This document shows positions 1 to 6,422 of a stretch of 15,573 nucleotides of DNA, piece by piece (the first letter of the stretch is position 1; each line of letters opens with the position of its first letter). This stretch comes from an uncultured Pedobacter sp. (GTDB taxonomy: Bacteria; Bacteroidota; Bacteroidia; Sphingobacteriales; Sphingobacteriaceae). The translations under genes and the position numbers were made by a program. The notes under the pieces were generated by a model. The model made no database searches and was not told where the DNA came from. It saw only the letters and a list, made by a program, of their open reading frames with translations. The stretch is taken from NCBI RefSeq assembly GCF_946479715.1, contig NZ_CAMLHF010000132.1, positions 1 through 15,573 on the forward strand, read 5' to 3'.

Positions 1-325
1 AAACAAGAAAATTAACAAAATCTTCGCCAAGGTCGTTGGTTAAGTTCCTGGCTGCCATTTCCTTATTTACATATTGAGTGGTCTTAATAGCCGGATTGGC
101 ATTAAGTTCCTTTTGAAACTGCAACACATCGGTTTCTTTGGCACCTTCATCTACAATTATATTTAGCACAATATTTTCCTTCACGTAATTGGAAAGGTTT
201 TTTGCGTGTACCAATATCAGGCCCAACATACCCAGCATTAATAAAACCAATGCAATACTGAAGATCGTAGAAATATAAATGGTTTTTGTCTTCTTAGAAG
301 CATCGCTCACTTCAAATTCTTCCAT
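1..325 (-). CDS. ftsX: Cell-division ABC transporter permease FtsX (N-terminal part, truncated by window edge)
   Basis: Reading the minus strand from the ATG at 325 gives about 108 residues with no stop, beginning MEEFEVSDASKKTKTIYIST. A cytoplasmic N-terminus is followed by one strong membrane segment (residues about 17-40, rich in Ile, Leu, Met and Gly). Then comes an extracytoplasmic stretch containing VKENIVLNIIVDEGAKETDV and a QFQKELNANPAIKTTQYVNK segment, the usual order for the first transmembrane helix and the large periplasmic loop of FtsX. FtsX pairs with the ATPase FtsE and links cell division to peptidoglycan hydrolase activation in the inner membrane. The remaining three membrane helices lie outside the window. 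The gene is divergent from the CLC transporter gene. The family call rests on overall pattern recognition of Bacteroidota FtsX; the start is the first Met, with no Shine-Dalgarno sequence. Confidence 0.85.
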   Translation of the reverse strand, partial: MEEFEVSDASKKTKTIYISTIFSIALVLLMLGMLGLILVHAKNLSNYVKENIVLNIIVDEGAKETDVLQFQKELNANPAIKTTQYVNKEMAARNLTNDLGEDFVNFLV

Positions 326-345
326 GTATTTGTCTTTATGTTTTG

Positions 346-353
346 CGAAAATA
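346..353 (-). promoter_or_regulatory. Candidate -7 element of the ftsX promoter (TATTTTCG)
   Basis: On the minus strand, TATTTTCG lies 20 bases before the ftsX ATG. It resembles the Bacteroidota -7 consensus TAnnTTTG with C in place of the last T. The same 11-mer TTTATTTTCGC occurs before leuS. No convincing -33 TTTG is visible at the expected distance. Confidence 0.4.
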
Positions 354-392
354 AAAAATATAAGCAACTAATTTAAATTATATGCCTTTTAT

Positions 393-408
393 ACTTCAAA
401 ACTTCAAA
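393..408. repeat. Adjacent 8-bp direct repeat ACTTCAAA x2
   Basis: ACTTCAAA is repeated back to back at 393-400 and 401-408, followed by AAACTT. It lies between ftsX and the divergent CLC promoter region. It could be an operator or simple AT-rich coincidence; nothing in the sequence decides this. Confidence 0.35.
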
Positions 409-422
409 AACTTATAACGGAA

Positions 423-454
423 TTTGTGTTTAAATAGTGTTGAGTTTACGTTTG
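423..454 (+). promoter_or_regulatory. Bacteroidota-type promoter P1 upstream of the CLC gene
   Basis: TTTG at 423-426 and TACGTTTG at 447-454 are separated by 20 bases. This matches both halves of the Bacteroidota housekeeping promoter (-33 TTTG, -7 TAnnTTTG) exactly. A transcript starting near 460 would carry a leader of roughly 120 bases containing the whole anti-repeat/repeat array before the CLC start codon. The motif match is direct; promoter activity is inferred. Confidence 0.6.
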
Positions 455-473
455 TTCTACACTGGTTCGACGA

Positions 474-541
474 TGAGTCCACCTTTCTTTAATAAAAACG
501 TGGACTTAACGTGGACTCACTGTGGACTCAACGTGGACCTA
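474..541. repeat. Inverted 9-mer followed by four 11-bp tandem repeats (consensus ACGTGGACTCA)
   Basis: Four uninterrupted 11-base units start at 498, 509, 520 and 531: ACGTGGACTTA, ACGTGGACTCA, CTGTGGACTCA and ACGTGGACCTA. The core GTGGAC is invariant. At 474-482 lies TGAGTCCAC, the exact reverse complement of the GTGGACTCA in units 2 and 3. It can also pair with unit 1 through one G-U wobble. As RNA, a single 5' arm therefore has up to three alternative partners, giving nested or mutually exclusive hairpins. As DNA, the 11-bp period puts all four cores on nearly the same helix face, as in an operator array. The array lies between P1 and the start-proximal promoter P2. The sequence is direct observation; either role is inference. 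Confidence 0.85.
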
Positions 542-564
542 CCCCTAAGAGTTTTAAAATGTAT

Positions 565-572
565 TATATTTG
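565..572 (+). promoter_or_regulatory. Start-proximal -7 element (TATATTTG), promoter P2 of the CLC gene
   Basis: TATATTTG matches TAnnTTTG exactly and lies 9 bases before the ATG at 582. No clear TTTG is present at -33; that position falls just after the fourth 11-bp repeat. If used, the transcript would have a leader of only a few bases. The element also overlaps an in-frame TTG at 570, which makes that TTG an unlikely start codon. Confidence 0.45.
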
Positions 573-581
573 ACTTGCATT

Positions 582-1844
582 ATGATTGATAAGAAATTCA
601 TCTATAAATTAGGCAAGTGGTTGCTGATAATCATTTTACTTAGTTTCGTGGCAGGCACAATGTCTGCAATATTTTTAACATCATTAGACCTGGCAACAAA
701 TTTTAGAACAGGACATCCTTATGTTTTATATCTGTTGCCTTTGGGAGGGTTGGCTATTGGATTAATTTACCACTATGCTGGTAAAAGTGTTGAACGGGGC
801 AATAACCTGGTTTTTGATACCATTCATAACCCTAAAGATATTATTCCTTTCAGGATGGCCCCTTTGGTGCTCATCGGTACTGTTGCTACACATTTTTTTG
901 GCGGTTCTGCAGGTAGGGAGGGTACGGCTTTGCAGATGTCGGCTGCAGCGGCAGATCAGTTTCACAAAATTTTTCATTTAAGCAAGCAAGAACGGATAGT
1001 ACTTCTTATCGCAGGTTTAAGTGCTGGTTTTGCCTCCGTTTTTGGAACCCCCATAGCGGGAGCTATTTTTGGCATCGAAGTGTTGTTACTAGGCAAAATT
1101 CCTTACAAGTCAATTTTACCTGCACTTGCAACAGCTTTTTTGGCGGCCTATGTGACCAGTTTATGGGGCGTTGGCCATACTCATTATCATATCGATTCAA
1201 TCCCTCAGCTTTCTTTAAAAGGGATTGCCTACAGTGCTGTTGCTGGTGTATTTTTCAGTATTGCTGCGGTAATATTTGTAAGACTGACTCATCAACTGTC
1301 TCTGATTTTTAAAAAGATCAATTACGCACCATTGCGTCCATTTATCGGAGGGATAGTGGTTGTTATACTGGTTTTGCTTTTAGGCACCTATAAATACATT
1401 GGTTTGGGTATACCCACTATAGTTGAATCCTTTTTGCAAAGCTCAAAACCTCAGGATTTTGCTTTAAAAATCCTTTTAACAGCAGTTACGCTTGGTGCCG
1501 GTTTTAAAGGTGGCGAGGTTACTCCGCTCTTTTTTATTGGCGCAACACTAGGTAGTGCACTTTCATTTTGGCTTCCTTTGCCTGTAGGGTTATTGGCAGG
1601 TATGGGTTTTGTTGCAGTTTTTGCCGGTGCTGCCAAAACGCCGCTAGCTTGCTGTGCTATGGCGATGGAGCTTTTTGGAGTTTCCTGTGGTATTTATGTA
1701 GCAGTGGCCTGTGTAGTTGCTTACCTTATTTCAGGAACTCACAGTATCTATAATGCCTCCGAAAACAAAGCGCCAAAGCACTTTTTATTCGGTAAATTTT
1801 CACTTACAGATGTACATCGCAAGGGTGAAATAAAAACTTCTTAG
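582..1844 (+). CDS. CLC-family anion transporter, probably the CLC-F/sycA-like fluoride/proton type
   Basis: The 420-residue protein is a polytopic inner-membrane protein with about ten hydrophobic segments and all CLC signature regions. Residues 108-115 read GSAGREGT, with the gating glutamate at E113 and Thr where most CLCs have Pro (GREGP). Residues 149-168 hold the GFASVFGTPIAGAIFG-type second motif, and 307-317 read AGFKGGEVTPL. RGNNL at 72-76 sits where chloride-type CLCs carry GSGIP. Thr or Val after GREG together with GNNL is, as I recall, characteristic of bacterial F-/H+ antiporters; the substrate is therefore an inference, while the CLC family is certain. The length of about 420 residues without cytoplasmic CBS domains fits this compact clade. 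I chose the ATG at 582 over an in-frame TTG at 570, which lies inside a -7 element. leuS follows 63 bases downstream but has its own promoter-like motif. Confidence 0.9.
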   Translation: MIDKKFIYKLGKWLLIIILLSFVAGTMSAIFLTSLDLATNFRTGHPYVLYLLPLGGLAIGLIYHYAGKSVERGNNLVFDTIHNPKDIIPFRMAPLVLIGTVATHFFGGSAGREGTALQMSAAAADQFHKIFHLSKQERIVLLIAGLSAGFASVFGTPIAGAIFGIEVLLLGKIPYKSILPALATAFLAAYVTSLWGVGHTHYHIDSIPQLSLKGIAYSAVAGVFFSIAAVIFVRLTHQLSLIFKKINYAPLRPFIGGIVVVILVLLLGTYKYIGLGIPTIVESFLQSSKPQDFALKILLTAVTLGAGFKGGEVTPLFFIGATLGSALSFWLPLPVGLLAGMGFVAVFAGAAKTPLACCAMAMELFGVSCGIYVAVACVVAYLISGTHSIYNASENKAPKHFLFGKFSLTDVHRKGEIKTS

Positions 1845-1875
1845 ACAAACTTTTCTGTAACCCCCTTAATTTCTT

Positions 1876-1883
1876 TATTTTCG
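1876..1883 (+). promoter_or_regulatory. Candidate -7 element of the leuS promoter (TATTTTCG)
   Basis: TATTTTCG lies in the 63-base gap before leuS, 24 bases upstream of the start codon. A TTTTCTG at 1851-1857 stands at a suitable -33 distance. The core is identical to the one before ftsX. This suggests leuS can be transcribed independently of the CLC gene. Confidence 0.4.
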
Positions 1884-1907
1884 CGGGATATAAAGGAATT
1901 AGCAGTA

Positions 1908-4706
1908 ATGGATTACCAATTTAAAGAAATAGAACAGAAGTGGCAAAAGTTCTGGGCTCAAAATCAAACGTTTAAAGCAGAAAAAGATACAACAAAACCT
2001 AAGTTTTACGTTCTCGACATGTTTCCTTACCCGTCTGGGGCGGGTTTACACGTGGGCCATCCACTCGGTTACATTGCTTCCGATATATTTGCCAGGTATA
2101 AAAGATTAAAAGGATTTAATGTATTGCATCCAATGGGATACGATTCTTTTGGATTGCCAGCAGAGCAATATGCTATACAAACTGGTCAGCACCCGGCTTT
2201 AACTACCGAGACAAACATCAACACCTACAGAGAGCAATTAGATAAAATTGGTTTCTCTTTTGATTGGAGCAGAGAAGTACGTACCAGCGATCCGGGATAT
2301 TATAAATGGACACAATGGATCTTTATGCAATTGTTTAATTCCTGGTATAATCTGGAAACAGACAGAGCTGAAGATATCACTTCGTTAATTGAGAAATTTA
2401 ATGCTTCGGGCAGTGCTGATGTAAAAGCAGTTTGTGATGAAGAGGTTAAGTCTTTCTTGCCTAGCGACTGGGCAACCATGACCAGCGAGGAGAAACAAGA
2501 AGAATTATTAAAATATCGTCTTACCTATTTAAGAGAAAGTACTGTGAACTGGTGCCCTGCATTGGGTACTGTACTTGCTAACGATGAGGTGAAGGACGGG
2601 TATTCTGAGCGTGGCGGATATCCGGTAGAGCAAAAGAAAATGATGCAGTGGAGTATGCGTATTTCTGCATATGCAGAGCGTTTATTGCAAGGCTTAAATA
2701 CAATTGACTGGCCTGAGCCGGTTAAAGAGATGCAGCGTAACTGGATTGGAAAAAGCGTTGGGGCGAGTGTTAAATTTGCTATAGAAAATGCTCCGGAAGG
2801 TATTGCCGATTATATTGAGGTTTTTACCACACGTGTGGATACTATATTTGGTGTGTCTTATTTGGTTTTAGCGCCAGAGCATGAACTTGTTACTGCATTA
2901 ACTACGCCAGCACAACTGGATGATATTAATGCTTACATCGCTAAAACTAAAAAGAAATCAGAGCTGGATCGTATGGCTGATACAAAAACTGTATCAGGTG
3001 CTTTCACAGGTAGCTATGTAATTAACCCGGTAAGCGGAGAGCGGATCCAACTTTGGATTGCAGATTATGTATTAGCAGGTTATGGAACCGGTGCAGTAAT
3101 GGGTGTGCCTAGTGGCGATCAGCGAGACTGGCTTTTTGCAACTCATTTTAACTTGCCTATTGTACAGATCCTTGATGCACAAAAAGATATCGAGCATCAG
3201 GCAGACGCCACTAAGGAAGGTAAATACATTAATTCCGGTTTTATAAACGGAATGAATTATACCGAGGCTACCCAAACTTTAAATGCCTGGTTAGAAGAAA
3301 AAGAAGTAGGTAAAGCAAAGGTGAATTATCGTATGCGTGATGCTATTTTCGGCAGACAACGTTATTGGGGCGAACCAATTCCTGTATATTTTAAAGATGG
3401 ATTGCCGTATTTGATTAAAGAAGAGGAATTGCCGTTGATGCTTCCTGAAATTGATAAATACCTGCCAACTGAAACTGGCGAGCCACCATTGGGTCGTGCA
3501 GAAGATTGGAGCTACGATGATCAGTATGAATATGAGTTGAGTACTATGCCGGGATGGGCAGGGTCTAGCTGGTATTGGTATCGTTATATGGATGCTAAAA
3601 ATGATTCGGACTTTGCATCTAAAGAAGCAATTGCTTATTGGAAAGATGTCGATTTATATATAGGTGGTGCTGAGCACGCAACCGGACATTTATTATACAG
3701 CCGGTTCTGGAACAAGTTTTTAAAGGATTTGGGATATGTGCAGGAAGAGGAGCCTTTCAAAAAACTAATTAACCAGGGGATGATACAAGGTAGAAGTAAC
3801 TTTGTATACCGGGTTGTAGATGAGGAAGGCCGTGGTACAAACACACTCGTTTCTCATGGTTTAAAAAAGGATTACAAAACTTCTGCCTTGCATGTTGATG
3901 TAAACATTGTAGAGAATGAAATTCTGAATATTGAGAAATTTAAGTTGTTCAGACCAGAATTTGCCGAAGCAGAGTTTATCCTTGAAAATGGAAAATACAT
4001 CTGCGGAGTGGAGGTAGAGAAAATGTCTAAGTCCAAATTTAATGTAGTAAACCCTGATGTGTTGATCGAAAGCTACGGGGCAGATACTTTGAGGATGTAC
4101 GAAATGTTCCTTGGGCCACTTGAGCAAAGCAAACCATGGAATACTAATGGCATAGAAGGTGTATTCAAGTTCTTACGCAAATTCTGGCGTTTATTCCATA
4201 ATGAGGCATGGCAGTTTAATGTTAGTGATTCTGTACCTACAAAAGCTGAATTAAAGGCTTTACACAAGATCATTAAAAAAGTGCAGGATGATATTGACCG
4301 TTTCTCGTTCAATACTTCTGTATCGAGCTTTATGATTGCCGTTAATGAGCTTACAGATTTAAAATGCAAGAACCGCCAGATACTTGAAGACCTTGTAGTT
4401 GTACTCGCTTCTTATGCACCACACATTTGTGAGGAGCTGTGGGCTTTATTAGGTCATGATGAAGGAAGTTTGTCATATGCCAAGTATCCTGTGTTTAATC
4501 CTGCATATATGGTAGAGGATGAGTTCAGTTATCCGATTTCAGTTAATGGTAAAACACGCTTAAACATGAACTTAAGCCTCGCTTTAGAGCCTAAAGAGAT
4601 TGAAGAAACTGTTTTAGCCGATGAACACGTTCAGAAATACCTTGAAGGTAAAGCACCTAAAAAGGTAATTGTAGTAAAAGGACGGATTGTAAATATTGTG
4701 ATTTAG
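1908..4706 (+). CDS. leuS: Leucyl-tRNA synthetase
   Basis: This 932-residue cytosolic enzyme charges tRNA-Leu with leucine using ATP. The class I signatures are clear: HVGH at 48-51 (HIGH motif) in [15 protein letters not shown], and KMSKS at 705-709. The CP1 editing domain (about 285-470) carries TTRVDT at 307-312 and a [16 protein letters not shown] stretch at 393-408. It keeps the aspartate of the HDxRD editing motif (D404), but Gly replaces the usual His. [16 protein letters not shown] at 586-601 is typical of LeuRS. The zinc-ribbon region keeps one Cys (NWCPALG, C216) and lacks the other ligands (YSERGG), so this subdomain probably binds no zinc. The protein is about 70 residues longer than E. 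coli LeuRS, mainly from an insertion near 150-205 and an enlarged segment before KMSKS (about 625-700). The anticodon-binding and C-terminal domains are present to the end. Confidence 0.97.
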   Translation: MDYQFKEIEQKWQKFWAQNQTFKAEKDTTKPKFYVLDMFPYPSGAGLHVGHPLGYIASDIFARYKRLKGFNVLHPMGYDSFGLPAEQYAIQTGQHPALTTETNINTYREQLDKIGFSFDWSREVRTSDPGYYKWTQWIFMQLFNSWYNLETDRAEDITSLIEKFNASGSADVKAVCDEEVKSFLPSDWATMTSEEKQEELLKYRLTYLRESTVNWCPALGTVLANDEVKDGYSERGGYPVEQKKMMQWSMRISAYAERLLQGLNTIDWPEPVKEMQRNWIGKSVGASVKFAIENAPEGIADYIEVFTTRVDTIFGVSYLVLAPEHELVTALTTPAQLDDINAYIAKTKKKSELDRMADTKTVSGAFTGSYVINPVSGERIQLWIADYVLAGYGTGAVMGVPSGDQRDWLFATHFNLPIVQILDAQKDIEHQADATKEGKYINSGFINGMNYTEATQTLNAWLEEKEVGKAKVNYRMRDAIFGRQRYWGEPIPVYFKDGLPYLIKEEELPLMLPEIDKYLPTETGEPPLGRAEDWSYDDQYEYELSTMPGWAGSSWYWYRYMDAKNDSDFASKEAIAYWKDVDLYIGGAEHATGHLLYSRFWNKFLKDLGYVQEEEPFKKLINQGMIQGRSNFVYRVVDEEGRGTNTLVSHGLKKDYKTSALHVDVNIVENEILNIEKFKLFRPEFAEAEFILENGKYICGVEVEKMSKSKFNVVNPDVLIESYGADTLRMYEMFLGPLEQSKPWNTNGIEGVFKFLRKFWRLFHNEAWQFNVSDSVPTKAELKALHKIIKKVQDDIDRFSFNTSVSSFMIAVNELTDLKCKNRQILEDLVVVLASYAPHICEELWALLGHDEGSLSYAKYPVFNPAYMVEDEFSYPISVNGKTRLNMNLSLALEPKEIEETVLADEHVQKYLEGKAPKKVIVVKGRIVNIVI

Positions 4707-4756
4707 ATTATAAGGCGCCCGTCGTCGTTCTAATGTACCCGTCATTATACTGTGTC

Positions 4757-4830
4757 TCGTCCTCTGGACGATAGGAGAGATCTCTTGGTTATGCTATTTC
4801 AAGAGATCTCTCCTATCGTCCAGAGGACGA
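4757..4830. repeat. Perfect 31-bp inverted repeat with 12-base loop between convergent leuS and lrp
   Basis: The left arm (4757-4787) and right arm (4800-4830) are exact reverse complements over 31 bases, with a loop GTTATGCTATTT at 4788-4799. Each arm contains two smaller palindromes: CGTCC-3 nt-GGACG (4758-4770 and 4817-4829) and AGAGATCTCT (4776-4785 and 4802-4811). It lies 50 bases after the leuS stop and 11 bases after the lrp stop, so a transcript from either side would form a very stable hairpin. Neither flank carries a U-tract, so it is not a textbook intrinsic terminator, although it may still block read-through or protect 3' ends. It may instead be a copy of a dispersed palindromic element; the neighbouring GCGCCCGTCGTCG and CCCGTCATT segments also look repeat-like. 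Confidence 0.9.
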
Positions 4831-4841
4831 ATACCTTATTC

Positions 4842-5321
4842 TTATGTTCTATCTTTTAATGGGTAGGCCAATTCCCTTTTTGCTTCATTAACCACAAAAC
4901 AACTCTGTAACGAACCTACATTTTTAAGCTTTGCCAGTTTCTCTACAATTAGCTTATTGTAGCCTGCCATATCACTTACCACAATTTTTAACAGGAAGTC
5001 AAAAGCTCCAGTTGTGTGGTAGCATTCTAATACTTCTGGAAAACGGATTACTTCATTTTGAAATGCAATGAGCGCTTCACCGCTATGGTCGTTTAATTGG
5101 ACCTGAGTGAAGGATATCCAGAGTTCATCAAATTTGTTGCGGTCTATAAGCGTTACGCTTCCGGTAATGTACCCAAGATCTTTAAGGCGACTTACACGCT
5201 CAAACATAGTGCTGCTCCCCTTATGTAATTTAAGGGCCAATTCTTTATTGGTAAGCCTTGCGTCCTTTTGCAGCAGGCGAAGAATATCCAGATCAGTCTG
5301 ATCTAAGATGGTTGTATTCAT
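4842..5321 (-). CDS. Lrp/AsnC-family transcriptional regulator
   Basis: The 159-residue protein has the standard Lrp layout and length. Residues 7-60 form an N-terminal winged helix-turn-helix (LDQTDLDILRLLQKDARLTN, then a recognition helix around STMFERVSRLKDLGYI). Residues about 65-145 form the RAM ligand-binding and oligomerisation domain, with GAFDFLLKIV at 105-114 in place of the usual G-DYLL motif. Lrp/AsnC proteins bind DNA as dimers to hexadecamers and respond to amino acids. It is divergent from the sigma factor/tdh unit; in enterobacteria tdh is a classic Lrp target, so a local link is plausible but unproven. The 3' end abuts the 31-bp inverted repeat. The start is the first Met, and a good promoter lies upstream. 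Confidence 0.92.
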   Translation of the reverse strand: MNTTILDQTDLDILRLLQKDARLTNKELALKLHKGSSTMFERVSRLKDLGYITGSVTLIDRNKFDELWISFTQVQLNDHSGEALIAFQNEVIRFPEVLECYHTTGAFDFLLKIVVSDMAGYNKLIVEKLAKLKNVGSLQSCFVVNEAKRELAYPLKDRT

Positions 5322-5357
5322 ATAACCACGACAGCTTTATATACGTTTAGATGTGAT

Positions 5358-5390
5358 GCAAATAAAGAACATTCAGCTCATATTAACAAA
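5358..5390 (-). promoter_or_regulatory. Candidate promoter of the Lrp/AsnC gene
   Basis: On the minus strand, TTTG (5387-5390) is followed after 22 bases by TATTTGC (5358-5364), a one-base-short version of TAnnTTTG. The leader to the ATG at 5321 would be about 30 bases. Confidence 0.45.
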
Positions 5391-5472
5391 TGGAAGGCAA
5401 CAAAATTTGGGGATTACTTACTGTTTTTTTTAAGAGCAAAATTTAATTCTGATCATAAGGGCGCGTTATGAA

Positions 5473-5480
5473 TAATTTGC
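5473..5480 (+). promoter_or_regulatory. Candidate -7 element upstream of the sigma-factor gene (TAATTTGC)
   Basis: TAATTTGC resembles the Bacteroidota -7 element and would give a leader of about 75 bases. The -33 region is not convincing. An alternative is the CTTTAGC-containing stretch at 5519-5530 nearer the gene, which shares CTTTAGC with the motif before the GNAT-like gene. Confidence 0.3.
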
Positions 5481-5561
5481 GGATAAATCCAATATCCAAG
5501 GTTATAACAAATCAACTTATGAACTTTAGCCCATGCAACCACAGGCTGCAATCTGCTAAGC

Positions 5562-6422
5562 ATGAGAGAAATCAAGATAGAAAAATCCTTTACTAAACGA
5601 GACCATGATTCCCTTCGCAGGTATCTGAATGATATTGCAGGGTATCCATTGTTAAGCGCGGAAGAGGAAGTAATGCTGGCTCGTAAGATTCAGGCAGGAG
5701 ATCTTTCGGCACTGCAAAGGCTTGTAAATTCGAATCTTCGATTTGTAGTTTCGGTAGCAAAAAAGTACGAAGGACAAGGCTTGCCTCTTGCTGATCTTAT
5801 TTCGGAAGGAAATGCCGGTTTGGTTAAAGCTGCAGAACGCTTTGATGAAAGCAGGGGGTTTAAATTTATCTCTTTTGCGGTTTGGTGGATCCGCCAGTCT
5901 ATGATGATGGCCATTGGGACTTACAAGCGAATGATCAGGCTTCCTATGAACCAGGTTAACGACATACAGGAATTGTGGCGATCGGAAATGGAGATGGAGC
6001 AGAAACTAGAACGGTTACCTACTGATGAGGAACTCTCTGAATATACCGGAATAGCGCTTGATAAATTAAAAGCCTACCAATACAGTCCGGGCCATGCAGT
6101 TTCCCTGGATACTGCGGGTGATGATGAAGAGAAACCGGGTTTGATGGTGTTTCTTGAAGATACTTCTATAGAGGCGCCTGATATGGTACTGCAATCTCAG
6201 GATTTAAAGTACAGCCTCAGGAAATTGTTAAATCAACTGCCAGACAGACAGCGCAGAATAATCCAGCTCAGTTTTGGACTGCAAGGTAACGAAGCAATGC
6301 ACCTTGAAGATATTGCTGATCTTTTTGACCTGAGCAAAGAAAGTGTTAGAAAGATCAAGTACCAAGCCTTGCATAACCTTGGCAAGGAGGAAGGGGCAAA
6401 ACGCCTCAGACAATATTTATAA
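5562..6422 (+). CDS. RNA polymerase sigma-70 factor, divergent primary-like (group 2) paralogue
   Basis: The 286-residue protein has the compact layout of Bacteroidota primary sigma factors: an N-terminal MREIKIEKSFT-type start, region 1.2 (about 14-45), region 2 (50-120), region 3 (125-200) and region 4 (215-280), without region 1.1. Core-binding and melting segments are well kept (NLRFVVSVAKKYEGQGL at 58-74, GFKFISFAVWWIRQS at 99-113). Differences from the housekeeping protein are concentrated just after region 2.4 (MMMAIGTYKRMIRLPMNQVN in place of the QALAEQSRIVRLPLNQVG type) and in the region 4.2 helix-turn-helix (DLSKESVRKIKYQAL instead of DLTRERVRQIKEKAI). It is therefore probably a second sigma factor with shifted promoter preference, not the housekeeping RpoD. 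The start matches the family N-terminus, and tdh begins directly at its stop codon. Confidence 0.85.
   Translation: MREIKIEKSFTKRDHDSLRRYLNDIAGYPLLSAEEEVMLARKIQAGDLSALQRLVNSNLRFVVSVAKKYEGQGLPLADLISEGNAGLVKAAERFDESRGFKFISFAVWWIRQSMMMAIGTYKRMIRLPMNQVNDIQELWRSEMEMEQKLERLPTDEELSEYTGIALDKLKAYQYSPGHAVSLDTAGDDEEKPGLMVFLEDTSIEAPDMVLQSQDLKYSLRKLLNQLPDRQRRIIQLSFGLQGNEAMHLEDIADLFDLSKESVRKIKYQALHNLGKEEGAKRLRQYL

Noticed and set aside
465..482. CGATGAGTCC resembling the hammerhead ribozyme core CUGAUGAGUCC
   Set aside because: The core requires CUGAUGA and a later GAAA; here the U is replaced and no GAAA partner follows within the array.
455..581. Fluoride (crcB) riboswitch in front of the CLC gene
   Set aside because: The conserved GGNGAUGG start and the pseudoknot partners are not present; the segment is dominated by the 11-bp repeats.
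4073..4369. 98-residue reading frame on the minus strand inside leuS, and similar shadow frames elsewhere
   Set aside because: It lies wholly within conserved leuS coding sequence in another frame and shows no domain-like pattern.
4757..4830. CRISPR-like or insertion-sequence end
   Set aside because: There is a single inverted pair with a 12-base loop, no repeat-spacer periodicity and no transposase gene.
5533..5559. Eight-codon upstream reading frame (ATG at 5533, TAA at 5557) just before the sigma gene
   Set aside because: It contains no attenuator-like codon run, and a frame this short is expected by chance; no evidence of translation.
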